Assembly: GCA_047621345.1 (NCBI GenBank) | Contig: JBLHLW010000032.1 | Coordinates: 1-45,677, forward strand | Direction of reading: 5' to 3' | Origin: Actimicrobium sp047621345 | Lineage (GTDB): Bacteria > Pseudomonadota > Gammaproteobacteria > Burkholderiales > Burkholderiaceae_D | DNA: 45,677 nucleotides | In this document: positions 24,458-32,582 of the stretch, one piece after another | Position numbering within the stretch: the stretch's first letter is position 1 | How the letters are laid out: each line of letters starts with the position of its first letter | Position numbers and translations under genes: made by a program | The notes under the pieces: generated by a model | Databases searched by the model: none | Told to the model about the DNA's origin: nothing | Seen by the model: only the letters and a program-made list of their open reading frames with translations

Positions 24458-25768
24458 ATGACCACCTCCCACCACAAACCCGCTGCCGATTCCCACGACG
24501 CCATCATCATCGGCAGTGGTCCCGGCGGTGCGACCGTGGCGCGCGAACTGGCGCGCGGCGGCAAGCAGGTGCTGGTCCTCGAACAAGGCAGCGCCGCGCC
24601 GATTCGCGGCACGCTGGGCCAGATGGCGCGCATGGCTGCGGTGCCGGGCAAGGGCGCGTTCGTGCATCGGGACGCGTCGTTGCTGGTGCAGGGGATTACC
24701 GCCGGTGGCAGTTCGATGGTCAATTTTGCCACCGCGATGCCGCCACCGTTGGCGATGTTTGCGGCGCACGGGATTGACCTAGCGCCGGCCTTGCAGGCGT
24801 TGCGCGGCGAACTGCCGATGGCGCCGCTGCCCGACAAGTTGGTCGGTCCGATGGCAACCCGCATCATGGCCGGGGCGTTGTCGCTGGGACTGCCGTGGCA
24901 CAAACTCGACAAGATGATCCGGCCGCACATTTGTCGCAGCGGTTGCTGGCGCTGTGTCTACGGTTGTCCATTCGGTGCGAAGTGGACGGCGCGCGACTTT
25001 CTGGATGAGGCCATTGCGTCCGGCGCGCGGGTGCGCGATGGCGCGAAAGTGCTGCGGGTGCTGGTACAAGATGGGCGCACCGTCGGTGTCGAGTTTGTCC
25101 GCGACGGTGTCACATCCAGCGCATTCGCTCCGCTTGTGGTGCTGGCCGGCGGCGGTATCGGCAGTCCGAAATTGTTGGCGGCATCGGGTTTGCAGCACGG
25201 ATCCAGCACTTTTTTCAGTGACCCGGTCGTTGCGGTGATGGGCACCGTGGGTGATCTCGATGGTGGTGCCGAAGTGCCAATGGCGGCGGGCATGCATCTC
25301 GACGCCGATGGCATCATCCTGTCTGACCTGACATTACCCAAGCCGATATATCAGGCCTTCGCGACGCAGGTCGGGCGTGTTGACCGGCTGTTTGCGCATC
25401 ATCAGACGCTCTGCGTGATGGTCAAGATCCGCGATGCGATTGGCGGACAGGTCGGTGCGCGCTGGGTCGACAAGACGTTGCAACCGGTCGACCGGGCGAA
25501 GTTCAAGCAGGGCGTCGCCCTGGCCCGCAAGGTGCTCGCTGCCAGTGGCGCAGAACACGTCTTCAAGAGCTGGCATTTTGCTGCGCATCCGGGTGGTAGT
25601 GTGCGCATCGGGGAGGGTGTTGACAGCGACCTGCAGACCCCGACGACAGGGTTGTTCGTGTGCGATGCCTCGGTCATTCCTGAACCGTGGGGTTTGCCGC
25701 CGACGCTGACGGTGCTGTGTCTTGGCAAGCGTTTGGGGGGGTACCTTCTCGCCAATTCGGCTGAGTAG
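24458..25768 (+). CDS. GMC-type FAD-dependent oxidoreductase with a four-cysteine cluster
   Basis: A 436-aa flavoprotein. The N-terminal IIIGSGPGGATVARELARGG is the FAD-binding Rossmann motif, TAGGSSMVNF is the GMC second motif, and the C-terminal FAAHPGGSVRIGEGVDSDL, CDASVIPEPWG and PTLTVLCLGKRL are typical GMC ends with the active-site His region. Residues 159-170 read C-x3-C-x2-C-x3-C followed by PFGAK. Similar Cys clusters before a CP-x-GAK segment occur in some long-chain alcohol oxidase-like GMC proteins; whether metal is bound is unknown. No signal peptide is seen. The start has only a weak ribosome site. It stands alone between REP units and the two-component system. The substrate, an alcohol or sterol-like compound, cannot be predicted. 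Confidence 0.85.
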   Translation: MTTSHHKPAADSHDAIIIGSGPGGATVARELARGGKQVLVLEQGSAAPIRGTLGQMARMAAVPGKGAFVHRDASLLVQGITAGGSSMVNFATAMPPPLAMFAAHGIDLAPALQALRGELPMAPLPDKLVGPMATRIMAGALSLGLPWHKLDKMIRPHICRSGCWRCVYGCPFGAKWTARDFLDEAIASGARVRDGAKVLRVLVQDGRTVGVEFVRDGVTSSAFAPLVVLAGGGIGSPKLLAASGLQHGSSTFFSDPVVAVMGTVGDLDGGAEVPMAAGMHLDADGIILSDLTLPKPIYQAFATQVGRVDRLFAHHQTLCVMVKIRDAIGGQVGARWVDKTLQPVDRAKFKQGVALARKVLAASGAEHVFKSWHFAAHPGGSVRIGEGVDSDLQTPTTGLFVCDASVIPEPWGLPPTLTVLCLGKRLGGYLLANSAE

Positions 25769-25800
25769 GCGGCCCCATCAGGTATTGGATGCGGCGGTTC

Positions 25801-25871
25801 GCGTGGGCACGATGACCCTGCGCCCACCCTACCAACCACTCGTAGGGTGGGCTCGATGTTGAGCCCACGCG
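25801..25871. repeat. Inverted pair of family-2 REPs
   Basis: Two hairpins face each other. The first (25801-25832) has GTGGGC ... GCCCAC with CCCTAC at its right end. The second (25842-25871) begins GTAGG and has GTGGGC, loop TCGATGTTGA, GCCCAC. Both keep the GTAG head but have a different stem from family 1. A third copy lies at 45579-45610. Confidence 0.8.
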
Positions 25872-25877
25872 AGCGCA

Positions 25878-25910
25878 CTTAAGAACTCCTTAACAAGCGC
25901 GTTTTACACT
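25878..25910 (+). promoter_or_regulatory. Response-regulator box and -10 element of the two-component operon
   Basis: CTTAAG-AACTC-CTTAAC (25878-25894) is followed after 10 bp by TACACT (25905-25910). It is 16 of 17 bases identical to the box before the efflux operon, with the same distance to the -10. This fits positive autoregulation by the OmpR-family regulator encoded 28 bp further on. Confidence 0.72.
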
Positions 25911-25937
25911 ACGCGCTCCCTACATCACGGAGTCACC

Positions 25938-26597
25938 ATGCGCCTGTTATTGGTCGAAGACGATCCCCAGCTCGGACGCGCCACCCAGATCGGTCTGGAG
26001 CAGGTCGGTTATACGGTCGATTGGGTGCAGTCAGCCGAGAGTGCGCGCACAGCGGTACGCCTGCATCAATACGGTTGCCTGCTGCTCGATCTCGGATTGC
26101 CCGGCGAAGATGGCATAGCGTTGTTGCGCAAGTTGCGCGCCGGCGGTTTCACGCAACCTGTTCTCATCCTCACCGCCCGCGACCAGATCAGCGACCGCAT
26201 CAGCGGCCTCGATACGGGTGCCGACGATTTCATCATCAAGCCCTTTGACCTCGACGAACTCGCCGCCCGCATCCGCTCGGCCAGTCGCCGTGCCGCCGGG
26301 CGCAGCACCGACACGATCTTCCACGGCACGATTGAGATCGACGTGACGACGCGCCAGCTCCGCCAGCACGGCCAGCCGGTGGCACTGACCAGCAAGGAAT
26401 TCGGCATTTTGCTGCTGTTAGTCGAGCATGTCGGTCAGGTACTGGCCCGCGAACAACTCGAGGAAACGCTGTACGGATGGGGCGAAGAAATTGAAAGCAA
26501 TGCGATTCAGGTCCACATTCACCATTTACGCAAGAAGCTCGGCAAGGCATTGATTCGCACCGTCCATGCAGTCGGCTATACGGTGGACCGACCGTGA
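25938..26597 (+). CDS. OmpR-family response regulator (QseB/PmrA type)
   Basis: A 219-aa regulator. The receiver domain (1-115) has the acidic pair Glu7/Asp8/Asp9, phospho-acceptor Asp51 (LLLDLGLPG), the Thr of LILTARD and Lys in IIKPFD. The winged-helix DNA-binding domain (about 125-219) ends with EESNAIQVHIHHLRKKLG-like spacing (ESNAIQVHIHHLRKKLG) and IRTVHAVGYTV, typical of QseB/PmrA. GGAG lies 6 bp before the ATG. It is co-transcribed with the sensor kinase (4-bp overlap). The CTTAAG direct repeat upstream and before the metal efflux operon makes those its probable targets. Confidence 0.95.
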   Translation: MRLLLVEDDPQLGRATQIGLEQVGYTVDWVQSAESARTAVRLHQYGCLLLDLGLPGEDGIALLRKLRAGGFTQPVLILTARDQISDRISGLDTGADDFIIKPFDLDELAARIRSASRRAAGRSTDTIFHGTIEIDVTTRQLRQHGQPVALTSKEFGILLLLVEHVGQVLAREQLEETLYGWGEEIESNAIQVHIHHLRKKLGKALIRTVHAVGYTVDRP

Positions 26598-27988
26598 CAC
26601 GTCTGTTTCGTGCCGGCTGGTCGCTGCGCCGCGCCTTGCTGGCGGTGTTGCTGGCACTGACGGTGTCGGTATGGGTCTTCAGCGCGGTCGTTGTCTACTT
26701 CGAAGCCGATCAGGAAAGTCAGGAATTGTTCGACCAGTCGCTGGCCGAAACAGCCCAGCTGCTGCTGGCGCTGGCCGACCATGAAATCGAGGAACGCATC
26801 GCGATGGGCGGTGGTCACGAGTCGGCGCCGATCAAAAATGCGCATGGTGAATATCTACTGTTCCAGATGTGGGATAACACCGGGCGGCTGCTCTACAAGA
26901 ATCAGGGCGCGCCAGACAAGCCGTTTGTCGCCGGCGGTGCCAGCGGTTTCGGGGAGAGTGTGGTCGAGGGCAAGTCGTGGCGCACCTATGCGGCATGGAA
27001 TGCCGACGGGCGATTGCAGATTCAGGTCGGCGAGCCGGACAGCCACCGCAATCAGATCAGCGAACGCTTCGCCTGGAAGCTGCTGCTGTTTGTGCTGGTG
27101 GTCATTCCGCTGATGGCGCTGGCAATCTGGTGGATCATCAACCGTGCCTTTCGTACCTTGCAGGTGTCGGCCGACGAGGTTTCACGACACACGCCTGCCG
27201 ACCTGTACGAGGTCAGCCTGGTCGGTGTGCCCAGCGAAGTGCAGCCGCTACTGCAAGCGATCAACCGGCTGATCGACCGGATGCGTAGCACGCTCGAACA
27301 CGAGCAACGCTTTACCGCCGATGCGGCGCATGAATTGCGCACGCCGCTGGCTGCGATCAAGACCAATCTGCAAGTCATTCAACGTGCCCGCAATGACGGC
27401 GAACGCGATGAATTCATTGATGCGCTGGGGATTAGCGTCGACCGCGCCACGCGACTGGTTGGCCAGTTGATGGCGCTGTCGCGGCTTGATCCGCAATATG
27501 ACAATCAGCAGGTTCCGGTTCGGGTGGATCTGGCCGTGTTGTTGTCAGCACAGTTACTGGACTGGGTGCTGCAGGCAGAGCGTTTGCAATTGCAACTGAC
27601 AGCGGACCTGAAGCCGGCATGGTGCCAGATCCATCAGGATAGCTTTTTGATTCTGCTGCGCAATCTGCTCGACAACGCGTTGCGCTACACACCACCGGGC
27701 GGGGTAATTCAGATCGCTTGTCACGCGGCGAATGGCGCAGCCTATTTGTCGGTGGCCGACTCGGGTCCGGGTATTCCGGTCGAGATGCGCGAACGCGTGT
27801 TCGATCGCTTTGTACGACTGGCCGACGCTGGCAAGCCCGGCAGTGGTCTTGGTTTATCCCTTGTCAAACGCATCGCCGAAGCCCATGGTGCGCGTTTAGT
27901 ATTGAGGGAAGGACTGTACGGAGCAGGGCTGACAGTGCAGGTGGAGTTTCCAAATTCAGGTGAAAATGACGCCGCCGCGCAACGATAA
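26594..27988 (+). CDS. Membrane sensor histidine kinase (QseC/PmrB type)
   Basis: A 464-aa kinase with GTG start overlapping the regulator stop (GTGA). Two membrane helices (about 13-35 and 162-184) flank a periplasmic domain of about 125 residues containing EIEERIAMGGGHES, which has His and Glu residues that could contact metal. A HAMP-like linker, then HisKA with phospho-acceptor His246 (FTADAAHELRTPLAAIK), and HATPase with N box LLRNLLDNALRYTPPGG, G1 DSGPGIP and G2 GSGLGLSLVKRI. It phosphorylates the preceding regulator. Since the pair shares an operator with the metal efflux genes, the ligand may be a metal cation or a related envelope stress. Confidence 0.94.
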   Translation: MTRLFRAGWSLRRALLAVLLALTVSVWVFSAVVVYFEADQESQELFDQSLAETAQLLLALADHEIEERIAMGGGHESAPIKNAHGEYLLFQMWDNTGRLLYKNQGAPDKPFVAGGASGFGESVVEGKSWRTYAAWNADGRLQIQVGEPDSHRNQISERFAWKLLLFVLVVIPLMALAIWWIINRAFRTLQVSADEVSRHTPADLYEVSLVGVPSEVQPLLQAINRLIDRMRSTLEHEQRFTADAAHELRTPLAAIKTNLQVIQRARNDGERDEFIDALGISVDRATRLVGQLMALSRLDPQYDNQQVPVRVDLAVLLSAQLLDWVLQAERLQLQLTADLKPAWCQIHQDSFLILLRNLLDNALRYTPPGGVIQIACHAANGAAYLSVADSGPGIPVEMRERVFDRFVRLADAGKPGSGLGLSLVKRIAEAHGARLVLREGLYGAGLTVQVEFPNSGENDAAAQR

Positions 27989-28073
27989 AATCGGATTCGG
28001 TGCACTCGCGTCAGGCTTGCTGGCGCGTCGGTGAACCGGCAGATGTTTAGCCCACATAACAACAAGGAATGGT

Positions 28074-28763
28074 ATGCGCCACAAAGAACGTCACCGCAAT
28101 GAACACACGGCCTGGCTGCGTGCTGCAGTTCTCGGTGCCAATGACGGCATTGTTTCGACTGCCAGTTTGCTCGTTGGTGTCGCTGCCGCGCAGGCCAGTC
28201 ATGCCAGCTTGCTGACGACCGGCGTCGCTGCACTGGTTGCCGGCGCGATGTCGATGGCCGCCGGCGAATATGTATCGGTGCATTCGCAAGCCGATACCGA
28301 GAACGCCGATCTGGCTCGCGAGCGCGCCGAGTTGTTGGCCGATCCGACCGCCGAGCGACGCGAGTTGACCGCGATCTATGTCGAGCGTGGCATCGAACCA
28401 ATACTTGCCGCCCAGGTTGCCGAGCAGTTGATGCAGCATGACGCTCTTGGCGCCCATGCGCGCGATGAACTGGGTATGTCGAGCGGGGGCCGTGCCCAGC
28501 CGGTGCTGGCGGCATTGTCCTCTGCGGCCAGTTTTGCAGTGGGGGCAGCACTGCCACTGACTGTGCTGCTACTGGTACCAGAGACCACGCTGATCTGGTG
28601 GGTGGCCGGTACTTCGTTGTTGTTTTTGGCTCTGCTGGGTGGTGCGGCGGCGCGAGTAGGGGGAGCGGCGGTTCTGATCGGGGCATGGCGGGTTACGTTC
28701 TGGGGGGCGCTGGCGATGGCACTCACGGCGGGGGTTGGTTCGTTGTTTGGTACAGCGGGATGA
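28074..28763 (+). CDS. VIT-family (VIT1/CCC1-like) metal transporter
   Basis: A 229-aa membrane protein of the vacuolar iron transporter family, which in bacteria is linked to Fe(II) or Mn(II) movement. The N-terminal AVLGANDGIVSTASLLVGV is the family signature of TM1, followed by AGAMSMAAGEYVSVHSQADTE at the TM2 end, whose acidic and Met residues bind metal. A cytoplasmic helical segment (about 75-140, ERAELLADPTAERRE) and three more hydrophobic segments follow. AAGGA lies 5 bp before the ATG. It follows the sensor kinase by 85 bp on the same strand and may belong with the metal-response genes. Direction and metal are not certain. Confidence 0.92.
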   Translation: MRHKERHRNEHTAWLRAAVLGANDGIVSTASLLVGVAAAQASHASLLTTGVAALVAGAMSMAAGEYVSVHSQADTENADLARERAELLADPTAERRELTAIYVERGIEPILAAQVAEQLMQHDALGAHARDELGMSSGGRAQPVLAALSSAASFAVGAALPLTVLLLVPETTLIWWVAGTSLLFLALLGGAAARVGGAAVLIGAWRVTFWGALAMALTAGVGSLFGTAG

Positions 28764-28942
28764 AATAGGTGCTTATTGGTGTCAGGCTGGTGAGTGACTT
28801 AAAATAACAAGGCGGTGATCGGGCACCACACAGGTTTTCTGCTGTATAACCGCTGGGAAAATCGTGGTTCTTTGTTGGCCCGTCCTATTCCGGCAACCGC
28901 GCTCCGTTCACTATTCCGCTCTGCAAAGGTCCCGTTCCGAAC

Positions 28943-30103
28943 ATGAAATCACGTCCGCCCGCTTCTCCGTTTGTCCGTTTTTTTCAATCCGATGCCGCTG
29001 GCGGTGTCGTCCTGATGGTGGCTGCCGTTGCGGCGATGGTGGTGGCCAATTCGCCACTTGAACCGACTTACACATCGACACTGCATGCCAAGGTAGTGGG
29101 ATTGTCGGTTGAACACTGGGTCAACGATGCCCTGATGGCCGTGTTCTTTCTGATGGTCGGACTCGAAATCAAGCGTGAACTGCTCATCGGCGCACTGTCG
29201 AACTGGTCGCAGCGGGCGTTGCCCGGATTTGCCGCACTGGGCGGGATGGTCGTGCCGGCACTGATTTATGTCGGCTTTAACTGGAATAGTCCCGAGACGA
29301 TGGCCGGTTGGGCCATCCCGGCGGCGACCGACATTGCCTTTGCGCTGGGAGTGCTGGCGCTGCTCGGCCCGCGCGTGCCGGTGTCGCTGAAAATTTTTCT
29401 CGCTGCACTGGCCATCCTCGATGACCTCGGTGCAGTCGTCATCATCACGCTGTTCTATACCTCTGGCTTGTCGTTGACGATGCTGGGTGCCGCGCTGGCG
29501 GTGCTGGCGGTGCTGTTTGTCTTGAACAAAATGGGCGTCAAGCATCTGGCGTTTTATATCATCGGCGGCGTCGTACTCTGGATTTTTGTTTATCAGTCAG
29601 GTGTGCACGCCACGCTGGCCGGTGTTGCGCTGGCGTTTTGTATTCCACTGCGTGATCCCGCCATCAGCGCGCGCAAGTCGCCACTGGTCAAGCTCGAACA
29701 TTTCTTGCATCCGTGGGTTGCTTTTCTGGTTGTGCCGGTATTCGGTTTTGCCAATGCCGGCGTGTCGCTGGCCGGCTTCGATCCCCGCCATTTGCTTGAT
29801 CCGGTTCCCCTGGGCGTCGCGTTGGGTCTGTTCATCGGCAAACAAATCGGTGTCGTCGGCATGTGTGCACTAGCGATCAAGTTCGGTATTGCGCAACTGC
29901 CAAAGGACAGCAACTGGACCCAGTTGTATGGCGTTGCCCTGCTGTGCGGTATTGGCTTCACGATGAGCTTGTTCATTGGTTCGCTGGCATTCGCCGGTTC
30001 GGCGTTACTGATTGATGAAGTCAAAATTGGTGTGCTGATCGGCTCGATCGTCGCTGGTGTGACGGGTGCGATCGTGGTGCTTGCGGGTAGCAAGAAAGCC
30101 TGA
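28943..30103 (+). CDS. nhaA: Na+/H+ antiporter NhaA
   Basis: A 386-aa NhaA, the usual length. The family pattern is clear: FFQSDAAGGVVLMVAAVAAM, WVNDALMAVFFLMVGLEIKREL, AIPAATDIAFALGVLALLG, then LAILDDLGAVVIITLFYT with the ion-binding Asp160/Asp161, and LLCGIGFTMSLFIGSLAF at the C-terminus. It exchanges sodium for protons at the inner membrane. A weak AAGGT precedes the ATG. A two-component kinase gene follows only 2 bp after its stop. This linkage suggests the antiporter and the signalling pair share a transcript, so sodium, pH or osmotic sensing is plausible. Confidence 0.96.
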   Translation: MKSRPPASPFVRFFQSDAAGGVVLMVAAVAAMVVANSPLEPTYTSTLHAKVVGLSVEHWVNDALMAVFFLMVGLEIKRELLIGALSNWSQRALPGFAALGGMVVPALIYVGFNWNSPETMAGWAIPAATDIAFALGVLALLGPRVPVSLKIFLAALAILDDLGAVVIITLFYTSGLSLTMLGAALAVLAVLFVLNKMGVKHLAFYIIGGVVLWIFVYQSGVHATLAGVALAFCIPLRDPAISARKSPLVKLEHFLHPWVAFLVVPVFGFANAGVSLAGFDPRHLLDPVPLGVALGLFIGKQIGVVGMCALAIKFGIAQLPKDSNWTQLYGVALLCGIGFTMSLFIGSLAFAGSALLIDEVKIGVLIGSIVAGVTGAIVVLAGSKKA

Positions 30104-30105
30104 CG

Positions 30106-31605
30106 ATGCCGGATCAGCCAGACGGCGACGCTACCGCTACCGTTCTGCTGGTTGGCATCCATGCTGGTCATCGTGCGATGCTGGTCGGCGTGCTGTCGCC
30201 GCATGGCTACCACTTGCCGGTAGCCGTCAACGAGAGGGAGGCAATCGCCGTGTTGCAGCGGCACTTGCCTGGCTTGGTGATTATTGACCTCGCTGGTGCC
30301 GAGCACGATGGTCTTGGGTTGCTGGAGCGGTTGAAGGCTAACCCAGACAGCGCCGGCATTCCGGTCGTTTTGTTGGTAGCCTCTCCCTGCCGCGATACGC
30401 GCCTTGTCGGTTTGGCGAGCGGCGCCAATGACGTGCTTGCGTTGCCGCTGGATGAAGACGAACTGCATCTGCGTGTGCGCAATTTGCTAAGGCTGAGCGT
30501 GGCGTCGCCGCTGAAATTGACCAGCATTGCCCTGCAAGGCGCGATGCTCGATGCGGTGCCGGCCAACATCGCACTGCTCGACATGCAAGGGGTATTGGTC
30601 TCGGTCAACCAGACCTGGCGCCGGCATGCCGGTGCCAACGGGATGTCCGAGTCCTACAATGCGGGGGTCGGTAGCAATTATCTGACGCTGTGTGAATCCT
30701 CCACGGGCTCAGAGGCAGTAGAAAGCCGGCAGGTGGCCGGTGGTATTCGCGCCGTACTGGAAGGTCTTCAGCCAACTTTTTCGATCGAATATCCCTGCCA
30801 GACGCCGAGCGGGCAGAGCTGGTTTTTACTCAGTGTCGTGCCATTGGGCGAGGGCGAGCGGGTCGGCGCTATTGTCATGCATCTCGATATCACCGAGCAG
30901 CGTCGCTCGGCGCAGAAAATTCTTGATCTGAATGCCACCCTCGAAAAACTATCGATCCAGCTGATCAAGGCACAAGAGCAAGAGCGCATTGATCTGGCGC
31001 GTGAACTACACGACGAACTGGGACAACGACTCGCTTTGCTCAAGCTCAACTTGCATCAACTCAACCGCTTGCTAATCGTCCCGGAGGCGCGTGCTTTATG
31101 GACCAGCATCGATGCCGACATCAGTATGCTGATCGCACAAATCCGGGTGATCACGGTATCGCTGCGGCCGCCGGTGCTCGATTATCTCGGTCTCGAATCT
31201 GCGATTGGCCAACTGCTGGAACGCCAGTTTGTCCGCACGGCCATAACCTGCGTGTTCGACTATGCCGGCTTGCCGGCAACGCTTTCGCCCGCAGTTGAAA
31301 TCGCAATCTATCGGGTTGTGCAAGAGTGCATTACCAATGTGATCCGCCATGCCGAGGCCAGTCGTGTGGTGGTCGAAGTCAATGGTGGCGACTCAGGTCA
31401 TGAACTGGAGCTGATCATTCGCGATAACGGCAAAGGATTTGATCTTGGCGGGCTGACGGGGAGTATGCTACCGGATGGTAGTCATAGTGGTCTAATCGGT
31501 ATGAGGGAGCGCATGGCAATGCTTGGCGGCGTACTGGAGATCCAGACAGCCGCAGGGCAGGGTACCCGCGTCATGGCGACGCTGGCATTGAACAAACAGG
31601 GGTAA
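30106..31605 (+). CDS. Histidine kinase with degenerate receiver, PAS and HisKA_3 (NarX-type) domains
   Basis: A 499-aa soluble kinase without membrane segments. Residues 10-125 form a receiver-like domain: Asp61 at the acceptor position is kept (LVIIDLAGAEHDG), but the N-terminal acidic pair is replaced (LLVGIHAG) and the Lys region reads LALPLDED with no Lys, so normal phosphorylation is unlikely. A PAS domain follows (about 145-265, ending MHLDITEQ). The HisKA_3 dimerisation domain has His302 (ARELHDELGQRLALLKL) and the HATPase has a VVQECITNVIRHAEAS N box, DNGKGFD and GLIGMRERMAMLGG. It pairs with the NarL-type regulator 6 bp downstream and is transcribed with nhaA. Confidence 0.93.
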   Translation: MPDQPDGDATATVLLVGIHAGHRAMLVGVLSPHGYHLPVAVNEREAIAVLQRHLPGLVIIDLAGAEHDGLGLLERLKANPDSAGIPVVLLVASPCRDTRLVGLASGANDVLALPLDEDELHLRVRNLLRLSVASPLKLTSIALQGAMLDAVPANIALLDMQGVLVSVNQTWRRHAGANGMSESYNAGVGSNYLTLCESSTGSEAVESRQVAGGIRAVLEGLQPTFSIEYPCQTPSGQSWFLLSVVPLGEGERVGAIVMHLDITEQRRSAQKILDLNATLEKLSIQLIKAQEQERIDLARELHDELGQRLALLKLNLHQLNRLLIVPEARALWTSIDADISMLIAQIRVITVSLRPPVLDYLGLESAIGQLLERQFVRTAITCVFDYAGLPATLSPAVEIAIYRVVQECITNVIRHAEASRVVVEVNGGDSGHELELIIRDNGKGFDLGGLTGSMLPDGSHSGLIGMRERMAMLGGVLEIQTAAGQGTRVMATLALNKQG

Positions 31606-31611
31606 GGACAG

Positions 31612-32280
31612 ATGAACAATCTTGGTGCCAACAGCAAAGCCACTATTTTGCTGGTTGATGACCATGTGCTGGTGCGCGCCGGCATTCGCAGTTTGATCGA
31701 TCAGTTAAACGGTTTTGTTGTCATTGCCGAAGCTTCCGATCCGGACGAAGCGCTGGCCTGGGTAGCGCAGCGCGTGCCCGATATTGTCGTCACCGACCTC
31801 ACCATGGGTGTTCACAGCGGCCTTGATCTGGTGCGCCAGTTACGCCAGCAGCATCCGTTGATGGCCATCGTTATTCTCAGTATGCATGCCTCCGAAGAAC
31901 TGGTGACCGAGGCGCTTAGGCTGGGTGCTTCGGCGTATCTGCTCAAGGAGGCCGCACCAGCCGAGCTGGACATTGCGCTGCAGGCGATCCGGCGCAATGA
32001 AACCTACCTCAGTCCGGCCGTATCGACCAAGATGATAGAGCGTTTTATCCGCACGCCGGTGACCCCGCTCAACCCCTTGGACTCATTGACCGGCCGGCAA
32101 TTGCAGATACTGGCGATGATTGCCGGTCGCAAGGGCACCAAGGAAATCGCTTTCGAGCTCGACTTGAGTGAAAAAACCATTGCCTCGCATCGGGCGCAAA
32201 TCATGGAGCGGCTGGGGGTGCGCGACGTGGTCGGGTTAGTGCTGTTGGCGGTCCGGCACGGGCTGGTCAGTGCGGATTGA
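31612..32280 (+). CDS. NarL/LuxR-family response regulator
   Basis: A 222-aa regulator. The receiver domain has Asp16/Asp17 (LLVDDHVLVRAGI), phospho-acceptor Asp62 (VVTDLTMG), Ser of VILSMHAS and Lys in AYLLKEAAP. The LuxR-type helix-turn-helix is at the C-terminus (LTGRQLQILAMIAGRKGTKE, then LDLSEKTIASHRAQIMERLG). AAGGA lies 5 bp before the ATG. It should be phosphorylated by the HisKA_3 kinase just upstream and bind DNA as a dimer. Targets are unknown; nhaA in the same unit is a natural candidate. A half REP follows directly after the stop. Confidence 0.95.
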   Translation: MNNLGANSKATILLVDDHVLVRAGIRSLIDQLNGFVVIAEASDPDEALAWVAQRVPDIVVTDLTMGVHSGLDLVRQLRQQHPLMAIVILSMHASEELVTEALRLGASAYLLKEAAPAELDIALQAIRRNETYLSPAVSTKMIERFIRTPVTPLNPLDSLTGRQLQILAMIAGRKGTKEIAFELDLSEKTIASHRAQIMERLGVRDVVGLVLLAVRHGLVSAD

Positions 32281-32281
32281 T

Positions 32282-32302
32282 GAAGGGCATTGCACCGCGC
32301 GC
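32282..32302. repeat. Half of a family-1 REP
   Basis: GAAGGGCATTGCACCGCGCG followed by C equals the right half of the family-1 REP plus its GCGCGC flank. The left arm and GTAG head are missing. It begins two bases after the regulator's stop codon begins to end (stop at 32278-32280). Confidence 0.6.
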
Positions 32303-32496
32303 AGGCCACTTCCCTGTCCCATCAAAAAAGCTAACCCCATCGCTTCTAGGCAATGGCCAACATTCCCTCAGCAATTTCCTTAGTTGCACTAGGCAAAATA
32401 CTCGACTCCCCTGCTGTCAGTAACTTGATAATGATGACTTGATGGAGTCGATCGGTAGTGCTGACACACAGTACTTTCTCTGGTTCGGTCATGTGT

Positions 32497-32559
32497 CGTC
32501 GTAGCGTGCCGCCATCGGCTACGACGTGACGGATTTCGCCGTTCCCCGCTTGGGGACGG
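32497..32559. promoter_or_regulatory. Two inverted repeats in the leader of the ethylene-receptor-like kinase
   Basis: CGTCGTAGC (32497-32505) and GCTACGACG (32518-32526) form a perfect 9-bp dyad with a 12-bp centre. A second hairpin follows: CCGTTCCCC, loop GCTT, GGGGACGG (32539-32559) with one bulged T. They lie 24-86 bp upstream of the kinase ATG, so they could be an operator and an mRNA hairpin. No T-tract follows, so a terminator is unlikely. The rest of 32281-32582 shows nothing recognisable. Confidence 0.45.
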
Positions 32560-32582
32560 ATCCTGCCGCTTCTTGAGACCCC

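Noticed and set aside
24295..24930. 211-aa minus-strand frame overlapping a REP unit and the GMC gene
   Set aside because: Built from repeat and antisense sequence, no family signature.
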